A stretch of 52,050 bases of DNA from an uncultured Pelagibacteraceae bacterium (lineage in GTDB: Bacteria > Pseudomonadota > Alphaproteobacteria > Pelagibacterales > Pelagibacteraceae). A program made the position numbers and the translations under genes. The stretch is taken from the NCBI GenBank assembly GCA_902569055.1, contig CACFSU010000007.1, forward strand, positions 1 through 52,050, given 5' to 3'. A model generated the notes under the pieces. It had not been told where the DNA came from. It was given only the letters and a program-made list of their open reading frames with translations, and made no database searches. Shown here one piece after another: positions 1 through 8,485 of this stretch; position 1 is the stretch's first letter; the number at the start of each line of letters is the position of its first letter.

Positions 1-88
1 TAATTTCATTTTTTGAGTTTAGTACTTCAAATTTAATATTATTTAATCCGAAAATTAAAAAAAAATTATATTCTTTTATTTTACTCAT
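1..88 (-). CDS. ftsA: FtsA-like cell division protein, N-terminal fragment (runs off left edge)
   Basis: Only 29 codons are visible. The ATG overlaps the end of ftsQ (the ftsQ stop lies inside the new reading frame), an arrangement typical of ftsQ-ftsA, and the reading frame is open to the window edge. FtsA is the actin-like protein that tethers FtsZ to the membrane. The visible start reads MSKIKEYNFFLIFGLNN and then IKFEV. Where most FtsA proteins have the phosphate-1 loop (GLDIGTSK-like) this one has GLNN-IKFEV, apparently lacking the Asp-x-Gly. The identity therefore rests mainly on position after ftsQ; the rest of the gene is needed to confirm it. Confidence 0.6.
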   Translation of the reverse strand, partial: MSKIKEYNFFLIFGLNNIKFEVLNSKNEI

Positions 89-752
89 TAACAATAACCT
101 GATTAATTTGGCGCAAATCTATTTCTTTTTTATTTTTAAATTCTTCTTGATTAATAATATTAGACAAAATTTTTAAAGAGACTTCTACTTGTTTTAAGGG
201 TAATTTAATTAATAAACCATCATCAGTTTCAATATCCCATCTTTTAGATCTAAAAAAATATAATTTTTTAATTTTATTAAAACTTAATCCTGAATTATCT
301 ATATGACTTTTTAAAGTTAAAAGATATTTTGGTTCAACTTCACCAAAAATAAATGGTAGTTTTTTTATCGGATCATTTACTAAAATAAAATTCCCATTAG
401 TTCCAATATAAAAATTTTTATTATTTTTTTTTGTAATTGCTAAAAAATTTGCTTTTATTATTTTTATTTCTATTTTTGAAGGATAATTTTTAAAGATGAA
501 TAAATTTTCAACTATTTTATTTGCAAATATTCTTTTTGAAATTTCTTCTTTATCTATAAATAAGATATTCTGATCTTTTAAATAATTTAAATCTTGATAA
601 AAATTTTTTTTTTCAAAATCTTCTAATCCTAAGATATTTAATTCAGAAATTTTTAATAAGTTTAAATTTAAAGAGCCTCTATTATTAATGGTAACTAAAA
701 AAAAAAAAAGAAATAAGCAAAGAATAATTTTTTTACTTATTCGTTGATGCAT
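81..752 (-). CDS. ftsQ: Cell division protein FtsQ
   Basis: A 223-residue bitopic membrane protein. Residues about 9-26 form one Leu/Phe-rich transmembrane helix after a short basic N-terminus; the remainder is a periplasmic region with a POTRA-like FtsQ segment (from about residue 33) and a following beta-rich part. FtsQ links early and late divisome proteins with FtsL and FtsB. Sequence conservation is low in this family, so the call rests on topology, length and position between ddl and ftsA, which is its standard place. The start overlaps the end of ddl by 20 bases, indicating translational coupling. The transmembrane segment is encoded over a 13-base A run (697-709 on the plus strand). 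Confidence 0.85.
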   Translation of the reverse strand: MHQRISKKIILCLFLFFFLVTINNRGSLNLNLLKISELNILGLEDFEKKNFYQDLNYLKDQNILFIDKEEISKRIFANKIVENLFIFKNYPSKIEIKIIKANFLAITKKNNKNFYIGTNGNFILVNDPIKKLPFIFGEVEPKYLLTLKSHIDNSGLSFNKIKKLYFFRSKRWDIETDDGLLIKLPLKQVEVSLKILSNIINQEEFKNKKEIDLRQINQVIVNE

Positions 753-1647
753 CTTTTAAAATAATCTTAATTAAATTAATAAAATTAATACCATTATAAG
801 CAGATATTTCTGGAACTAAAGAAAGTTTAGTCATTCCTGGTTGGGTATTTAATTCTAAAAGATAAAATTTATTTTTATAAAACTTGAAATCTGATCTACT
901 AACACCTCTGCAACCTAATAAATTATGAGCTTTAAGAGTGATTTTCATTAGCTCTTTATATTTTTTTTTATTTAATTTTATTGGAATAATATGTTTCGTT
1001 TTTGCTTTAACATTATATTTAGCTTCATAATCATAAAATTTTCTTTGTGGCTTTAATTCAATGGCGCCAAGTTTTTTTTCACCTAGGATTGCAGCTTGAA
1101 TCTCTCGACCAGGTATAAATTCTTCTAATAAAACCTCCTTATAACTTTTTAATTTCTCTAATTTTTTGTGGATTTCATTTTTTTTACATATAAAAACATT
1201 TACACTAGATCCCTCATTGATTGGTTTAATTACTACAGGAAAATTTAATTTCTTTTTAATTAAATTATTTAATTCTACTTTAGACTTATCAAAACTGTAT
1301 TTAATATATTTTGGGGTTAAAATTTTATTTTTTATAAAAATTTTTTTTGAGATTTCTTTATTCATTGCTTTAGCAGAGGCAATAACTCCTGAATGGGTAT
1401 AAGATATTTTTAAATTTTCTAAAATTGATTGTATATAACCATCTTCTCCAAATTGACCATGTAAAGCATTAAAGATAATTTTAGGTTTAAATGATTTTAC
1501 TGAATTAATTAAATTATTATCTGGTTCACAGTTTTTAACTAAATAACCATTTTTTTTCAGTTCTCTTGCTACTTGTTTACCAGTTTCAAGACTTATTTCT
1601 CTTTCTTTAGATATGCCCCCAGAAATTATTAAAATTTTTTTTTTCAA
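733..1647 (-). CDS. ddl: D-alanine--D-alanine ligase
   Basis: Joins two D-Ala with ATP to make the D-Ala-D-Ala dipeptide used by MurF. The 304-residue protein has the ATP-grasp layout: N-terminal SGGISKEREISL motif, HGQFGEDG at 63-70, the nucleotide-binding KPINEGSSV at 141-149, and the Mg-binding NTQPGM motif from residue 267. The length is normal for DdlB-type enzymes of dcw clusters. It overlaps murB by 4 bases and ftsQ by 20 bases, so it is translated as part of the operon. Cytoplasmic. No unusual residues seen. Confidence 0.96.
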   Translation of the reverse strand: MKKKILIISGGISKEREISLETGKQVARELKKNGYLVKNCEPDNNLINSVKSFKPKIIFNALHGQFGEDGYIQSILENLKISYTHSGVIASAKAMNKEISKKIFIKNKILTPKYIKYSFDKSKVELNNLIKKKLNFPVVIKPINEGSSVNVFICKKNEIHKKLEKLKSYKEVLLEEFIPGREIQAAILGEKKLGAIELKPQRKFYDYEAKYNVKAKTKHIIPIKLNKKKYKELMKITLKAHNLLGCRGVSRSDFKFYKNKFYLLELNTQPGMTKLSLVPEISAYNGINFINLIKIILKDASTNK

Positions 1648-2555
1648 TTTTCTAATATTTTAATTTCTTTTTCTATACTAATACCTGTTTTTTTAAATAC
1701 ACTTTCCGAAACAAAATCTATCAATTTTTTCATATCATTAAATGATGCATTTCCCTTATTAACAAAAAAGTTTGCATGTTTTATCGAAATACATGCATCT
1801 CCAAATCTAATATTCAAAGGAACTGATTCCCTAATCAATTCCCATACTTTTTTTTCTGTTTGTTTAATTGGATTTTTAAAAGTACTACCACTAGTTTTAA
1901 TTTTTGATGGCTGATTAATATCCTTTTGTTTTTTTAATTTCGTCATTTCTTCTTTTATTATTTGAGAATCTTTTATTTTTCCCTTAAATGATGCGCTTAA
2001 AAAGATTAAGTTTTCTGATAAATTATTATTTCTGTAATAAAATCTAACTTTGTCTGCTGGAATAGTTGATATATTTCCTAATTTATCAATTACTTGTATT
2101 GAAATTAAAATATCTTTAATTTCACTTCCAAAACAACCTGCATTCATTTTTATTCCTCCACCAACAGTGCCAGGAATACAATATAAAAATTCAAAACCAC
2201 TTAAAGAATTATTAAAAGCATATTCTGCTAGTTTTTTATCTAAAACTGCTGTCCCTGAAATAATAACATCTTTTCCTAAAAGAGATAATCTATTAAAATT
2301 TTTACCCAGTTTTATTACTACGCCATTGTAAATTTCGTCCGTTATTAAAGTATTTGAGCCTGCTCCAATAATAAAAATATTCTCTCTATTATTTAAGATT
2401 TTAAGAAACTCTATCAAATCTTTTAGATTTTCAGCTTTATAAAAGATTTTTGTTTTGCCTCCAATATTAAACCAATTTTTCTTCTTTAAATCATGATTAA
2501 AACAAATTTTAGGCTCAAAATTTTTAAATAATTCTTTTAATTTATCTATATTCAT
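1644..2555 (-). CDS. murB: UDP-N-acetylenolpyruvoylglucosamine reductase
   Basis: FAD-dependent reductase that completes UDP-MurNAc with NADPH. The 303-residue protein shows the FAD_binding_4 signature (GAGSNTLI, then GIPGTVGGGIKMNAG written here as separate blocks IPGTVGG and KMNAG) and a C-terminal MurB domain with SGSTFKNP at 222-229, where the catalytic Ser lies, followed by IKHANFFVN. It is of the shorter class lacking the extra C-terminal fold of the E. coli enzyme. The ATG overlaps the murC stop by 4 bases. Cytoplasmic; substrate comes from MurA, which is not in this window. Confidence 0.96.
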   Translation of the reverse strand: MNIDKLKELFKNFEPKICFNHDLKKKNWFNIGGKTKIFYKAENLKDLIEFLKILNNRENIFIIGAGSNTLITDEIYNGVVIKLGKNFNRLSLLGKDVIISGTAVLDKKLAEYAFNNSLSGFEFLYCIPGTVGGGIKMNAGCFGSEIKDILISIQVIDKLGNISTIPADKVRFYYRNNNLSENLIFLSASFKGKIKDSQIIKEEMTKLKKQKDINQPSKIKTSGSTFKNPIKQTEKKVWELIRESVPLNIRFGDACISIKHANFFVNKGNASFNDMKKLIDFVSESVFKKTGISIEKEIKILEN

Positions 2556-3952
2556 TGAAGTAAATTTGGTAATTCTCTCATCCAGTTAGAAATTGAACCA
2601 GCACCCATACCTACGATTATTTTTTTTCCATACATGTATCGTTTTAAGAATTTTGCTAATTGAGTCTGATTTTCAATCATAAATAATTTTACTTTAGAAT
2701 TTTTTACAATTTCTTTGGCAAAACCTTTATAACTGAAACCTAGTTCCATTTTTTCTCCTGCATTGTATACTGGACATAAAATTACGGTATCTGCATTTTT
2801 GAAAGCGTATGTAAATTCCTTTTTTAAATCTTTTAATCTTGAAATTCTATGAGGTTGAAAAATACACACTTTATCATATGATTGATAAACTTTCTTAATA
2901 CCTTCAAGCACAAATTTTATCTCTGTTGGATGATGTGCATAATCATCATAAAAATCGATATTTTTATAACTAAAGATCTTGTTAAATCTTCTGTGCACAC
3001 CCTGAAAGTTTTTTAAACCTTTCTTAATTTTTTTAATTGGTATTCCGACTGATAATGCGATCCCTAAAGCTCCTACTGAATTTCTAATATTATGAATACC
3101 AAGTAATGGGATTTTAATTTTTTTAATATTTGAAATTTCTTTATTTGGCAAACTAATCTGAATATCAAATTCAGAGAAAGATTTAAATTGTTGTATATTT
3201 TTTATTCTAAAATTAGAATTTGATCTTTGACCATATGTATAAAAATTTTTATTTTTAATTTTTTTGACTAATTCTCTATTAATTCTATCATCAATACAAA
3301 TAAATGATTTACCAAATGATGGTATTTTTTTAACGAAGTCTAAAAAATAATTTTTTAAATCATCGATCGATTTATAAAAGTCCATGTGCTCTCGATCGAT
3401 ATTGGTAATTATTGAATATGTTGGTGAAATATGAACAAAACTTCCATCTGACTCATCCGCCTCTAAAATAGACCAGTCACTTTTACCTAGTTTAGCTGAA
3501 CTTTTAATAGAATTAATCACTCCTCCATTAATTATTGTAGGGTCCAATTTAGTTTCTTGAAAAATTGAAGCAATTAAAGAAGTTGTTGTAGTTTTCCCAT
3601 GCGAACCAACCACGACTATATTTTTCATCAAGGAAACAGTGCTTGCCAACATTCTTCCTCTTTTAATTATAGGAATTTTTTTCTTTCTAGCTTCTATTAA
3701 TTCTGGATTATTTTTTTTAATAGCTGAAGATATAACTACAATTGTACTTTTTTTTAAATTTTTTTTTGAGTGTCCTAAAAAAATTTTTATTTTTTCTTTT
3801 TTTAATCTTTCTACGTTTTTATTATTTGAAATATCGCTTCCCTGAACATTAAAGCCTTTTCGTTTCATTATTAACGAAAGACCGCTCATACCTATACCCC
3901 CTATTCCAATAAAATGCACTGTTTCTTTTTTTGCTAGTTCAATTTTCATCAA
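2552..3952 (-). CDS. murC: UDP-N-acetylmuramate--L-alanine ligase
   Basis: ATP-dependent ligase adding L-Ala to UDP-MurNAc, the first step of stem-peptide assembly. The 466-residue protein starts with the UDP-binding Rossmann motif GIGGIGMSG (from residue 16), has the Mur ligase P-loop GSHGKTTT at 116-123, and the central and C-terminal Mur ligase domains including DDYAHHPTEI. It starts with two Met codons; either could be used. The start lies inside the 3' end of murG (14-base overlap) and the stop overlaps murB by 4 bases. Confidence 0.97.
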   Translation of the reverse strand: MMKIELAKKETVHFIGIGGIGMSGLSLIMKRKGFNVQGSDISNNKNVERLKKEKIKIFLGHSKKNLKKSTIVVISSAIKKNNPELIEARKKKIPIIKRGRMLASTVSLMKNIVVVGSHGKTTTTSLIASIFQETKLDPTIINGGVINSIKSSAKLGKSDWSILEADESDGSFVHISPTYSIITNIDREHMDFYKSIDDLKNYFLDFVKKIPSFGKSFICIDDRINRELVKKIKNKNFYTYGQRSNSNFRIKNIQQFKSFSEFDIQISLPNKEISNIKKIKIPLLGIHNIRNSVGALGIALSVGIPIKKIKKGLKNFQGVHRRFNKIFSYKNIDFYDDYAHHPTEIKFVLEGIKKVYQSYDKVCIFQPHRISRLKDLKKEFTYAFKNADTVILCPVYNAGEKMELGFSYKGFAKEIVKNSKVKLFMIENQTQLAKFLKRYMYGKKIIVGMGAGSISNWMRELPNLLQ

Positions 3953-5009
3953 TAATTTTATTCAGTTTTTGATTAACATCATTCCATGAATTTTGATAAT
4001 TCAATTTTTTTAAATTATCTTTTTTGTTATTATAATCTGATTTATCTTTTATTATTTTAAATAATAAATTAATTAATATCTCCTGTGTTAAACTTTTTTG
4101 ATTTAGAATCCAACAACAGCCAGCTTTTTCATAAAATTTTGCATTTTCCATTTGATGATTATCTTTTGCTGTAGGTAATGGAATCGCTATAAAAGGTTTG
4201 TTCATGATTGAAATTTCAGCTAAAGAGGTTGCACCTGCTCTGGAAATACACAAATCAGATTCATTAATTAAATCAATAAAACTATTATCAAAATCAAAAA
4301 TTTTATTTTCTATTTTATTTAAGTTATAAAAATTTTTTAAATTTTCAATATTATTATTACTTGTTTGTTGAATAACCTTTATTGGATACTCGTTGTTAAT
4401 ATTAACTATTATTTTATTAATTAATTTATCAAAAATATCTGCTCCTTGACTGCCACCAGATATTAATAGACAAAAATTTTTTTTATTTAAATAATTAGTT
4501 TTTTTTAGTTCATAAAAAGACTTAGAAACTAATGGTCTAATCACCTCTATTTTGTCGACAAATTCATTTGGAAAATTTTTTATATTACTTGAATAACAAA
4601 TAATCCTCTTAGAAAAATTTAAAAAAAACTTATTAGTTCTACCTAAAGTTAAATTTGGCTCTAATAAATAAATTTTTAATCCTATTAATTTTGCTGCTAT
4701 ACATATTGGTAAAGACATGTATCCGCCAGTAGATACCACTTTATTAATTTTTTCTTTTTTCAATAAAAAAAATGAATAGATCGTTAAATAAAATAATTTT
4801 AAGATTTTTAATGGAAAAAAAATATTTATATTTAATTTAGGTGTATCTATGATATTTATTTTACTTTTATCACACTTTAAATATTTATATCCTCTTAAAT
4901 CAGTTGAAAAAATAATTTCATAATTAGTTTTTAAATGTTCAGCAATAATTTCTGCTGGTATTACATGTCCACCTGTTCCACCAGTTGTAACTAATATTTT
5001 TTTTTTCAT
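3939..5009 (-). CDS. murG: Undecaprenyl-PP-MurNAc-pentapeptide N-acetylglucosaminyltransferase
   Basis: Peripheral inner-membrane GT-B glycosyltransferase that converts lipid I to lipid II using UDP-GlcNAc. In the 356 residues the N-terminal TGGTGGHVIPA glycine-rich loop is at about 9-19, a second SGGSQGA loop opens the C-terminal Rossmann domain, and SRAGATSLAE marks the UDP-GlcNAc site. A hydrophobic stretch around 65-85 fits the membrane-contact patch. It overlaps ftsW by 4 bases and murC by 14, in the standard ftsW-murG-murC order. Confidence 0.97.
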   Translation of the reverse strand: MKKKILVTTGGTGGHVIPAEIIAEHLKTNYEIIFSTDLRGYKYLKCDKSKINIIDTPKLNINIFFPLKILKLFYLTIYSFFLLKKEKINKVVSTGGYMSLPICIAAKLIGLKIYLLEPNLTLGRTNKFFLNFSKRIICYSSNIKNFPNEFVDKIEVIRPLVSKSFYELKKTNYLNKKNFCLLISGGSQGADIFDKLINKIIVNINNEYPIKVIQQTSNNNIENLKNFYNLNKIENKIFDFDNSFIDLINESDLCISRAGATSLAEISIMNKPFIAIPLPTAKDNHQMENAKFYEKAGCCWILNQKSLTQEILINLLFKIIKDKSDYNNKKDNLKKLNYQNSWNDVNQKLNKIIDEN

Positions 5010-6139
5010 TTTTTTGAAAAAATTTTCCTTTTTGTTAAATTCAAAATAACTCCAGATAATATTGAAATACTAATAATTGAAGATCCACCATAACTTAAGA
5101 ATGGTAGCGTCATACCAGTTGTAGGAAGTAGTCTTATATTAACACCAATATGAATTATTGCTTGAATTAATATTAAACTTGCTGATCCCACTAAAATTAG
5201 TTTTATTTTATGGTCCTTTTCAATATTAACTTTTTTTAATATCGAAAAAATAAAAACTAAAAATAAAATTAAAATTAAAATTATAACTATCACACCAAAT
5301 TCTTCAGAAATTACTGAAATTATATAATCTGTGTGTGCTTCAGGAACTCTATTTTTAAGAGTACCCTCTCCAATTCCTTTACCAAAAAAACCTCCGCTAG
5401 TAATTGAGTCTATTGCTTTATCTGATTGAAAATTATGTGTACCATTCTCAGAGTTAAAGAAAGATAGCAGTCTATTTTTAATATATTCAAATTTTGGGAC
5501 ATAAAATGTAAAATATAATAGTAAAATTACTCCAATCATAAATACAGATAATAAAAATATTAAATTAACACCAGATATGAAAATTAAAACTATCCAAGTA
5601 AAGCCTACTAATAATGTTTGACCTAAATCGGGCTGAATAATTAAAAAAAAAGCTATAATAAGAGTTAAAAAAAGAGAAAGAATAAATTTCAAAGTAAAAT
5701 GTTCTAATTTATTAGAAGTAATTATTAAACTTAAAACTATAATAAAAAAAGGTTTAACCAACTCTATAGGTTGAAATCTCGGTAAAAAAAAAAAATTGAG
5801 CCATCTTTTCGAGCCTTTAATCTCAACTCCTATAATTGGGACTAAAAACAATAAGAACAATGTAATAAAAAAAATATAAAGTGAAAATTTATAAAGAGTT
5901 TCTTGCTCTATATAAGAAAGAATAAACATTAAAACTAATCCAATAATTACAAAAATTAAATGTTTAAAGAAAAAAAAATAACTATTAGTTTCTAACTTAT
6001 CAGATGCAATTAAAGAGGTAGATACTATTGAAAAAAATAAACCAATTAAAAATAAAGTAATTATTAAACTTAGTATAAATTTATCTAAATTTTTCCACCA
6101 TTGATAATAAGAGAAATAATTAAAAAATTTACTTATCAT
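5006..6139 (-). CDS. ftsW: Peptidoglycan glycosyltransferase / SEDS protein FtsW
   Basis: A polytopic SEDS-family protein (about ten membrane helices) that polymerises lipid II at the septum with FtsI. Conserved SEDS blocks are visible: GSKRWLNF, the PDLGQT loop, PEAHTDYI and SEEFG in the large periplasmic loop, and LPFLSYGGSS near the end. I place the start at the ATG at 6139 (MISKFFNYF), giving 377 residues and an 11-base overlap with murD. The reading frame extends upstream to 6205, but that extension lies inside murD and is not FtsW-like. The stop overlaps murG by 4 bases. Confidence 0.95.
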   Translation of the reverse strand: MISKFFNYFSYYQWWKNLDKFILSLIITLFLIGLFFSIVSTSLIASDKLETNSYFFFFKHLIFVIIGLVLMFILSYIEQETLYKFSLYIFFITLFLLFLVPIIGVEIKGSKRWLNFFFLPRFQPIELVKPFFIIVLSLIITSNKLEHFTLKFILSLFLTLIIAFFLIIQPDLGQTLLVGFTWIVLIFISGVNLIFLLSVFMIGVILLLYFTFYVPKFEYIKNRLLSFFNSENGTHNFQSDKAIDSITSGGFFGKGIGEGTLKNRVPEAHTDYIISVISEEFGVIVIILILILFLVFIFSILKKVNIEKDHKIKLILVGSASLILIQAIIHIGVNIRLLPTTGMTLPFLSYGGSSIISISILSGVILNLTKRKIFSKK

Positions 6140-7400
6140 TAAAATATTTCTTAATAATCTTATTGAAATGATAGCCCCTATCTTCAAAATTTTTAAAAGC
6201 ATCAAATGAAGCTGCGGAAGGACTAAATAAGATAGTTTTTTGATTAGATTGATCTATTTTAATTTCTTTAAAAATTTTATTTAAAGCTTTATTAAGATTA
6301 GTAAATTTAGATAGTCTTATTTTATTTTTTAAATCAAATGAAAACTTTTTTGAATTTTTTCCAAATAGATAACCTCTAATATTTTTAAAATAAATTTTTG
6401 GTAAACTAAATTTATCCCCTTTTTTTGGAATGCCTCCTAATAACCAATAAATATTTTCTGATGTTTTAAGCATTTCTAAAGAAGATGCATAACTTGTCGA
6501 TTTAGAGTCATTAATTATTTTTAAATTTCCTTTATTATAAATAGTTTGTTGTCTATATTTTAAACCTTTAAATTTCTTAATTATTTTAGCTAATAATTTC
6601 TTTTTTATTTTAAATCTTTTAATAATTTCTAAAACAAATAATAAATTTTCCTTATTTGACATTGAAGTAAAATAATCATTTTTAATATTTGACAAATATT
6701 TATTATTTAATTTTGTGTTAACTTTGATAATTTTGCTTTTATAATTATTATTCTTAAGAAACTTAATAGTATTTTCATCAAATTTATTAATAAAAGCAAT
6801 TGAGCCAGATTTCTGATTTTTAATTAGTTTAAATTTAGTTTTAATGTATTCTTTTAAAGTTTTATGTCTTTCTAAATGATCAGCTGTAATATTTAATATT
6901 ACTGAATATTTTGAGTGAAAAATTTTACTATAATCTAATTGATAAGATGAGGCCTCTATTACAAAAATTGATTTAGGTTTGATATTTTTAATAGATAATA
7001 TTGGATATCCTATGTTGCCTCCAATTTTCACGTCATATCCTTGCTTTTTTAAAACTTCATATAATAATTTACTAGTAGTTGATTTACCATTTGTACCTGT
7101 AATAGTTATGCATTTATTATTATAAAATGATTTAAACACATCTAGATCTGTATAAATTATTTTAAAATTTTTTTTTAAAAAATTTTTTAACTTACACTTA
7201 TTTATATTAATCCCTGGACTTAAAATTATTACATCAAATTTTGATTTTTTAATTTTTTTAAACGATTCAATATTTTTATTGTCATCAAATAAAGAAATCT
7301 TATTTTTCTTTTTTAAAAACTTAAATGTAGAAATTCCACTTTTACCTAATCCATAAATCAAAATTTTTTTATCTATAAAAATATTTGAATTGACATTCAT
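6129..7400 (-). CDS. murD: UDP-N-acetylmuramoyl-L-alanine--D-glutamate ligase
   Basis: Adds D-Glu to UDP-MurNAc-L-Ala. From the chosen start at 7400 the protein has 423 residues, with an N-terminal UDP-binding region (LIYGLGKSG), the P-loop GTNGKST at about 102-108, and the C-terminal Mur ligase signature INDSKSTSYASSL. The chosen ATG overlaps the mraY stop as TAATG; an in-frame ATG at 7457 would bury 19 extra residues in mraY. The sequence is very Lys/Asn/Ile-rich, as expected from base composition. Confidence 0.95.
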   Translation of the reverse strand: MNVNSNIFIDKKILIYGLGKSGISTFKFLKKKNKISLFDDNKNIESFKKIKKSKFDVIILSPGININKCKLKNFLKKNFKIIYTDLDVFKSFYNNKCITITGTNGKSTTSKLLYEVLKKQGYDVKIGGNIGYPILSIKNIKPKSIFVIEASSYQLDYSKIFHSKYSVILNITADHLERHKTLKEYIKTKFKLIKNQKSGSIAFINKFDENTIKFLKNNNYKSKIIKVNTKLNNKYLSNIKNDYFTSMSNKENLLFVLEIIKRFKIKKKLLAKIIKKFKGLKYRQQTIYNKGNLKIINDSKSTSYASSLEMLKTSENIYWLLGGIPKKGDKFSLPKIYFKNIRGYLFGKNSKKFSFDLKNKIRLSKFTNLNKALNKIFKEIKIDQSNQKTILFSPSAASFDAFKNFEDRGYHFNKIIKKYFNDK

Positions 7401-8485
7401 TATCTTAATTTCAATGTAGCAAGACCTATCATGGCTAATATTATAGAAATAATCCAAAATCTAATTACTACTGTTGACTCAGGCCAGCCTTTTTTTTCAA
7501 AATGATGATGAATTGGTGCCATTCTAAAAATTCTTTTACCAGTCAATTTGTACGAAATAACTTGAACAATTACAGAAAAAGCTTCAAGAACAAAAAGACC
7601 ACCTGTTATAGCTAATACGATTTCATGTTTTGTAATAATCCCTATCGCACCAAGGGAACCGCCTAATGATAATGACCCAGTATCTCCCATAAAAATTTTT
7701 GCCGGTGGAGCATTAAACCAGAGGAAACCTAAACTCGAACCTATAATTGCACTACAAAAAATCGAAATTTCTCCTGTACCTTCAATGTATGGTATTTGTA
7801 AATAATTTGAAAAAACAATATTTCCAGTTACATAACTTATAAAAGCAAAACAACCAGCAACTAATATTACTGGCACTGTAGCCAAACCATCAAGACCATC
7901 AGTTAAATTAACAGCATTAGAAGATCCTACAATTACAAATACTGAAAAAGGAATAAAAAACCATCCAAGATTTATAATTAAATTTTTAAAAAAAGGAAAA
8001 TATAAATTAGTGATCTCTTGATAATCTACTAAGTAAACAAAATAACTAACTCCTAAAATTGATATTATTATTTGTGCAATTATCTTAAACTTTAATGAGA
8101 TCCCTAGTGAATTACTATGTTTAATTTTTTTATAATCATCAAGTGCTCCAAGTAAACCAAACGAAATAGCAATATAAATACAAAATAAAATATTAATATT
8201 AGATAAATCTGCCCAACAGAAAACAGAAACTAATAAGCCACATAAAATAATTAATCCACCCATAGTTGGTGTGCCTATTTTTTTTATGATATGTTCTTCT
8301 GGACCATCATCTCGTATAGGATTTAAGATTTTTTGATTTGAAAAAAATCTAATAAAAGGACCTCCGATTAACAAAACTATAACTAAAGAAGTAAAAAAAG
8401 ATAATCCTGTTCTAAATGTTATATATTTAAAAACGTTTAAAAAACCTAAAGTATCAACAAAACTTAATAAAAATTGATAAATCAT
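7400..8485 (-). CDS. mraY: Phospho-N-acetylmuramoyl-pentapeptide-transferase
   Basis: Integral membrane enzyme making lipid I from UDP-MurNAc-pentapeptide and undecaprenyl phosphate. The 361 residues carry the family signatures: GTPTMGG at 71-77, the LDDYKK aspartate pair at 115-120, NAVNLTDGLDG at 190-200, FMGDTGSLSLGG at 265-276 and the cytoplasmic HHH motif in APIHHHFEKKGW near the C-terminus. About ten hydrophobic helices separate them. Its ATG directly abuts the murEF stop and its stop overlaps murD by one base. Confidence 0.98.
   Translation of the reverse strand: MIYQFLLSFVDTLGFLNVFKYITFRTGLSFFTSLVIVLLIGGPFIRFFSNQKILNPIRDDGPEEHIIKKIGTPTMGGLIILCGLLVSVFCWADLSNINILFCIYIAISFGLLGALDDYKKIKHSNSLGISLKFKIIAQIIISILGVSYFVYLVDYQEITNLYFPFFKNLIINLGWFFIPFSVFVIVGSSNAVNLTDGLDGLATVPVILVAGCFAFISYVTGNIVFSNYLQIPYIEGTGEISIFCSAIIGSSLGFLWFNAPPAKIFMGDTGSLSLGGSLGAIGIITKHEIVLAITGGLFVLEAFSVIVQVISYKLTGKRIFRMAPIHHHFEKKGWPESTVVIRFWIISIILAMIGLATLKLR

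Noticed and set aside
6140-6205. N-terminal extension of ftsW inside murD
   Set aside because: Not FtsW-like; the ATG at 6139 gives a normal N-terminus and an 11-base overlap.
7401-7457. N-terminal extension of murD inside mraY
   Set aside because: The TAATG at 7400 is a better start and the extra residues are the mraY end in another frame.
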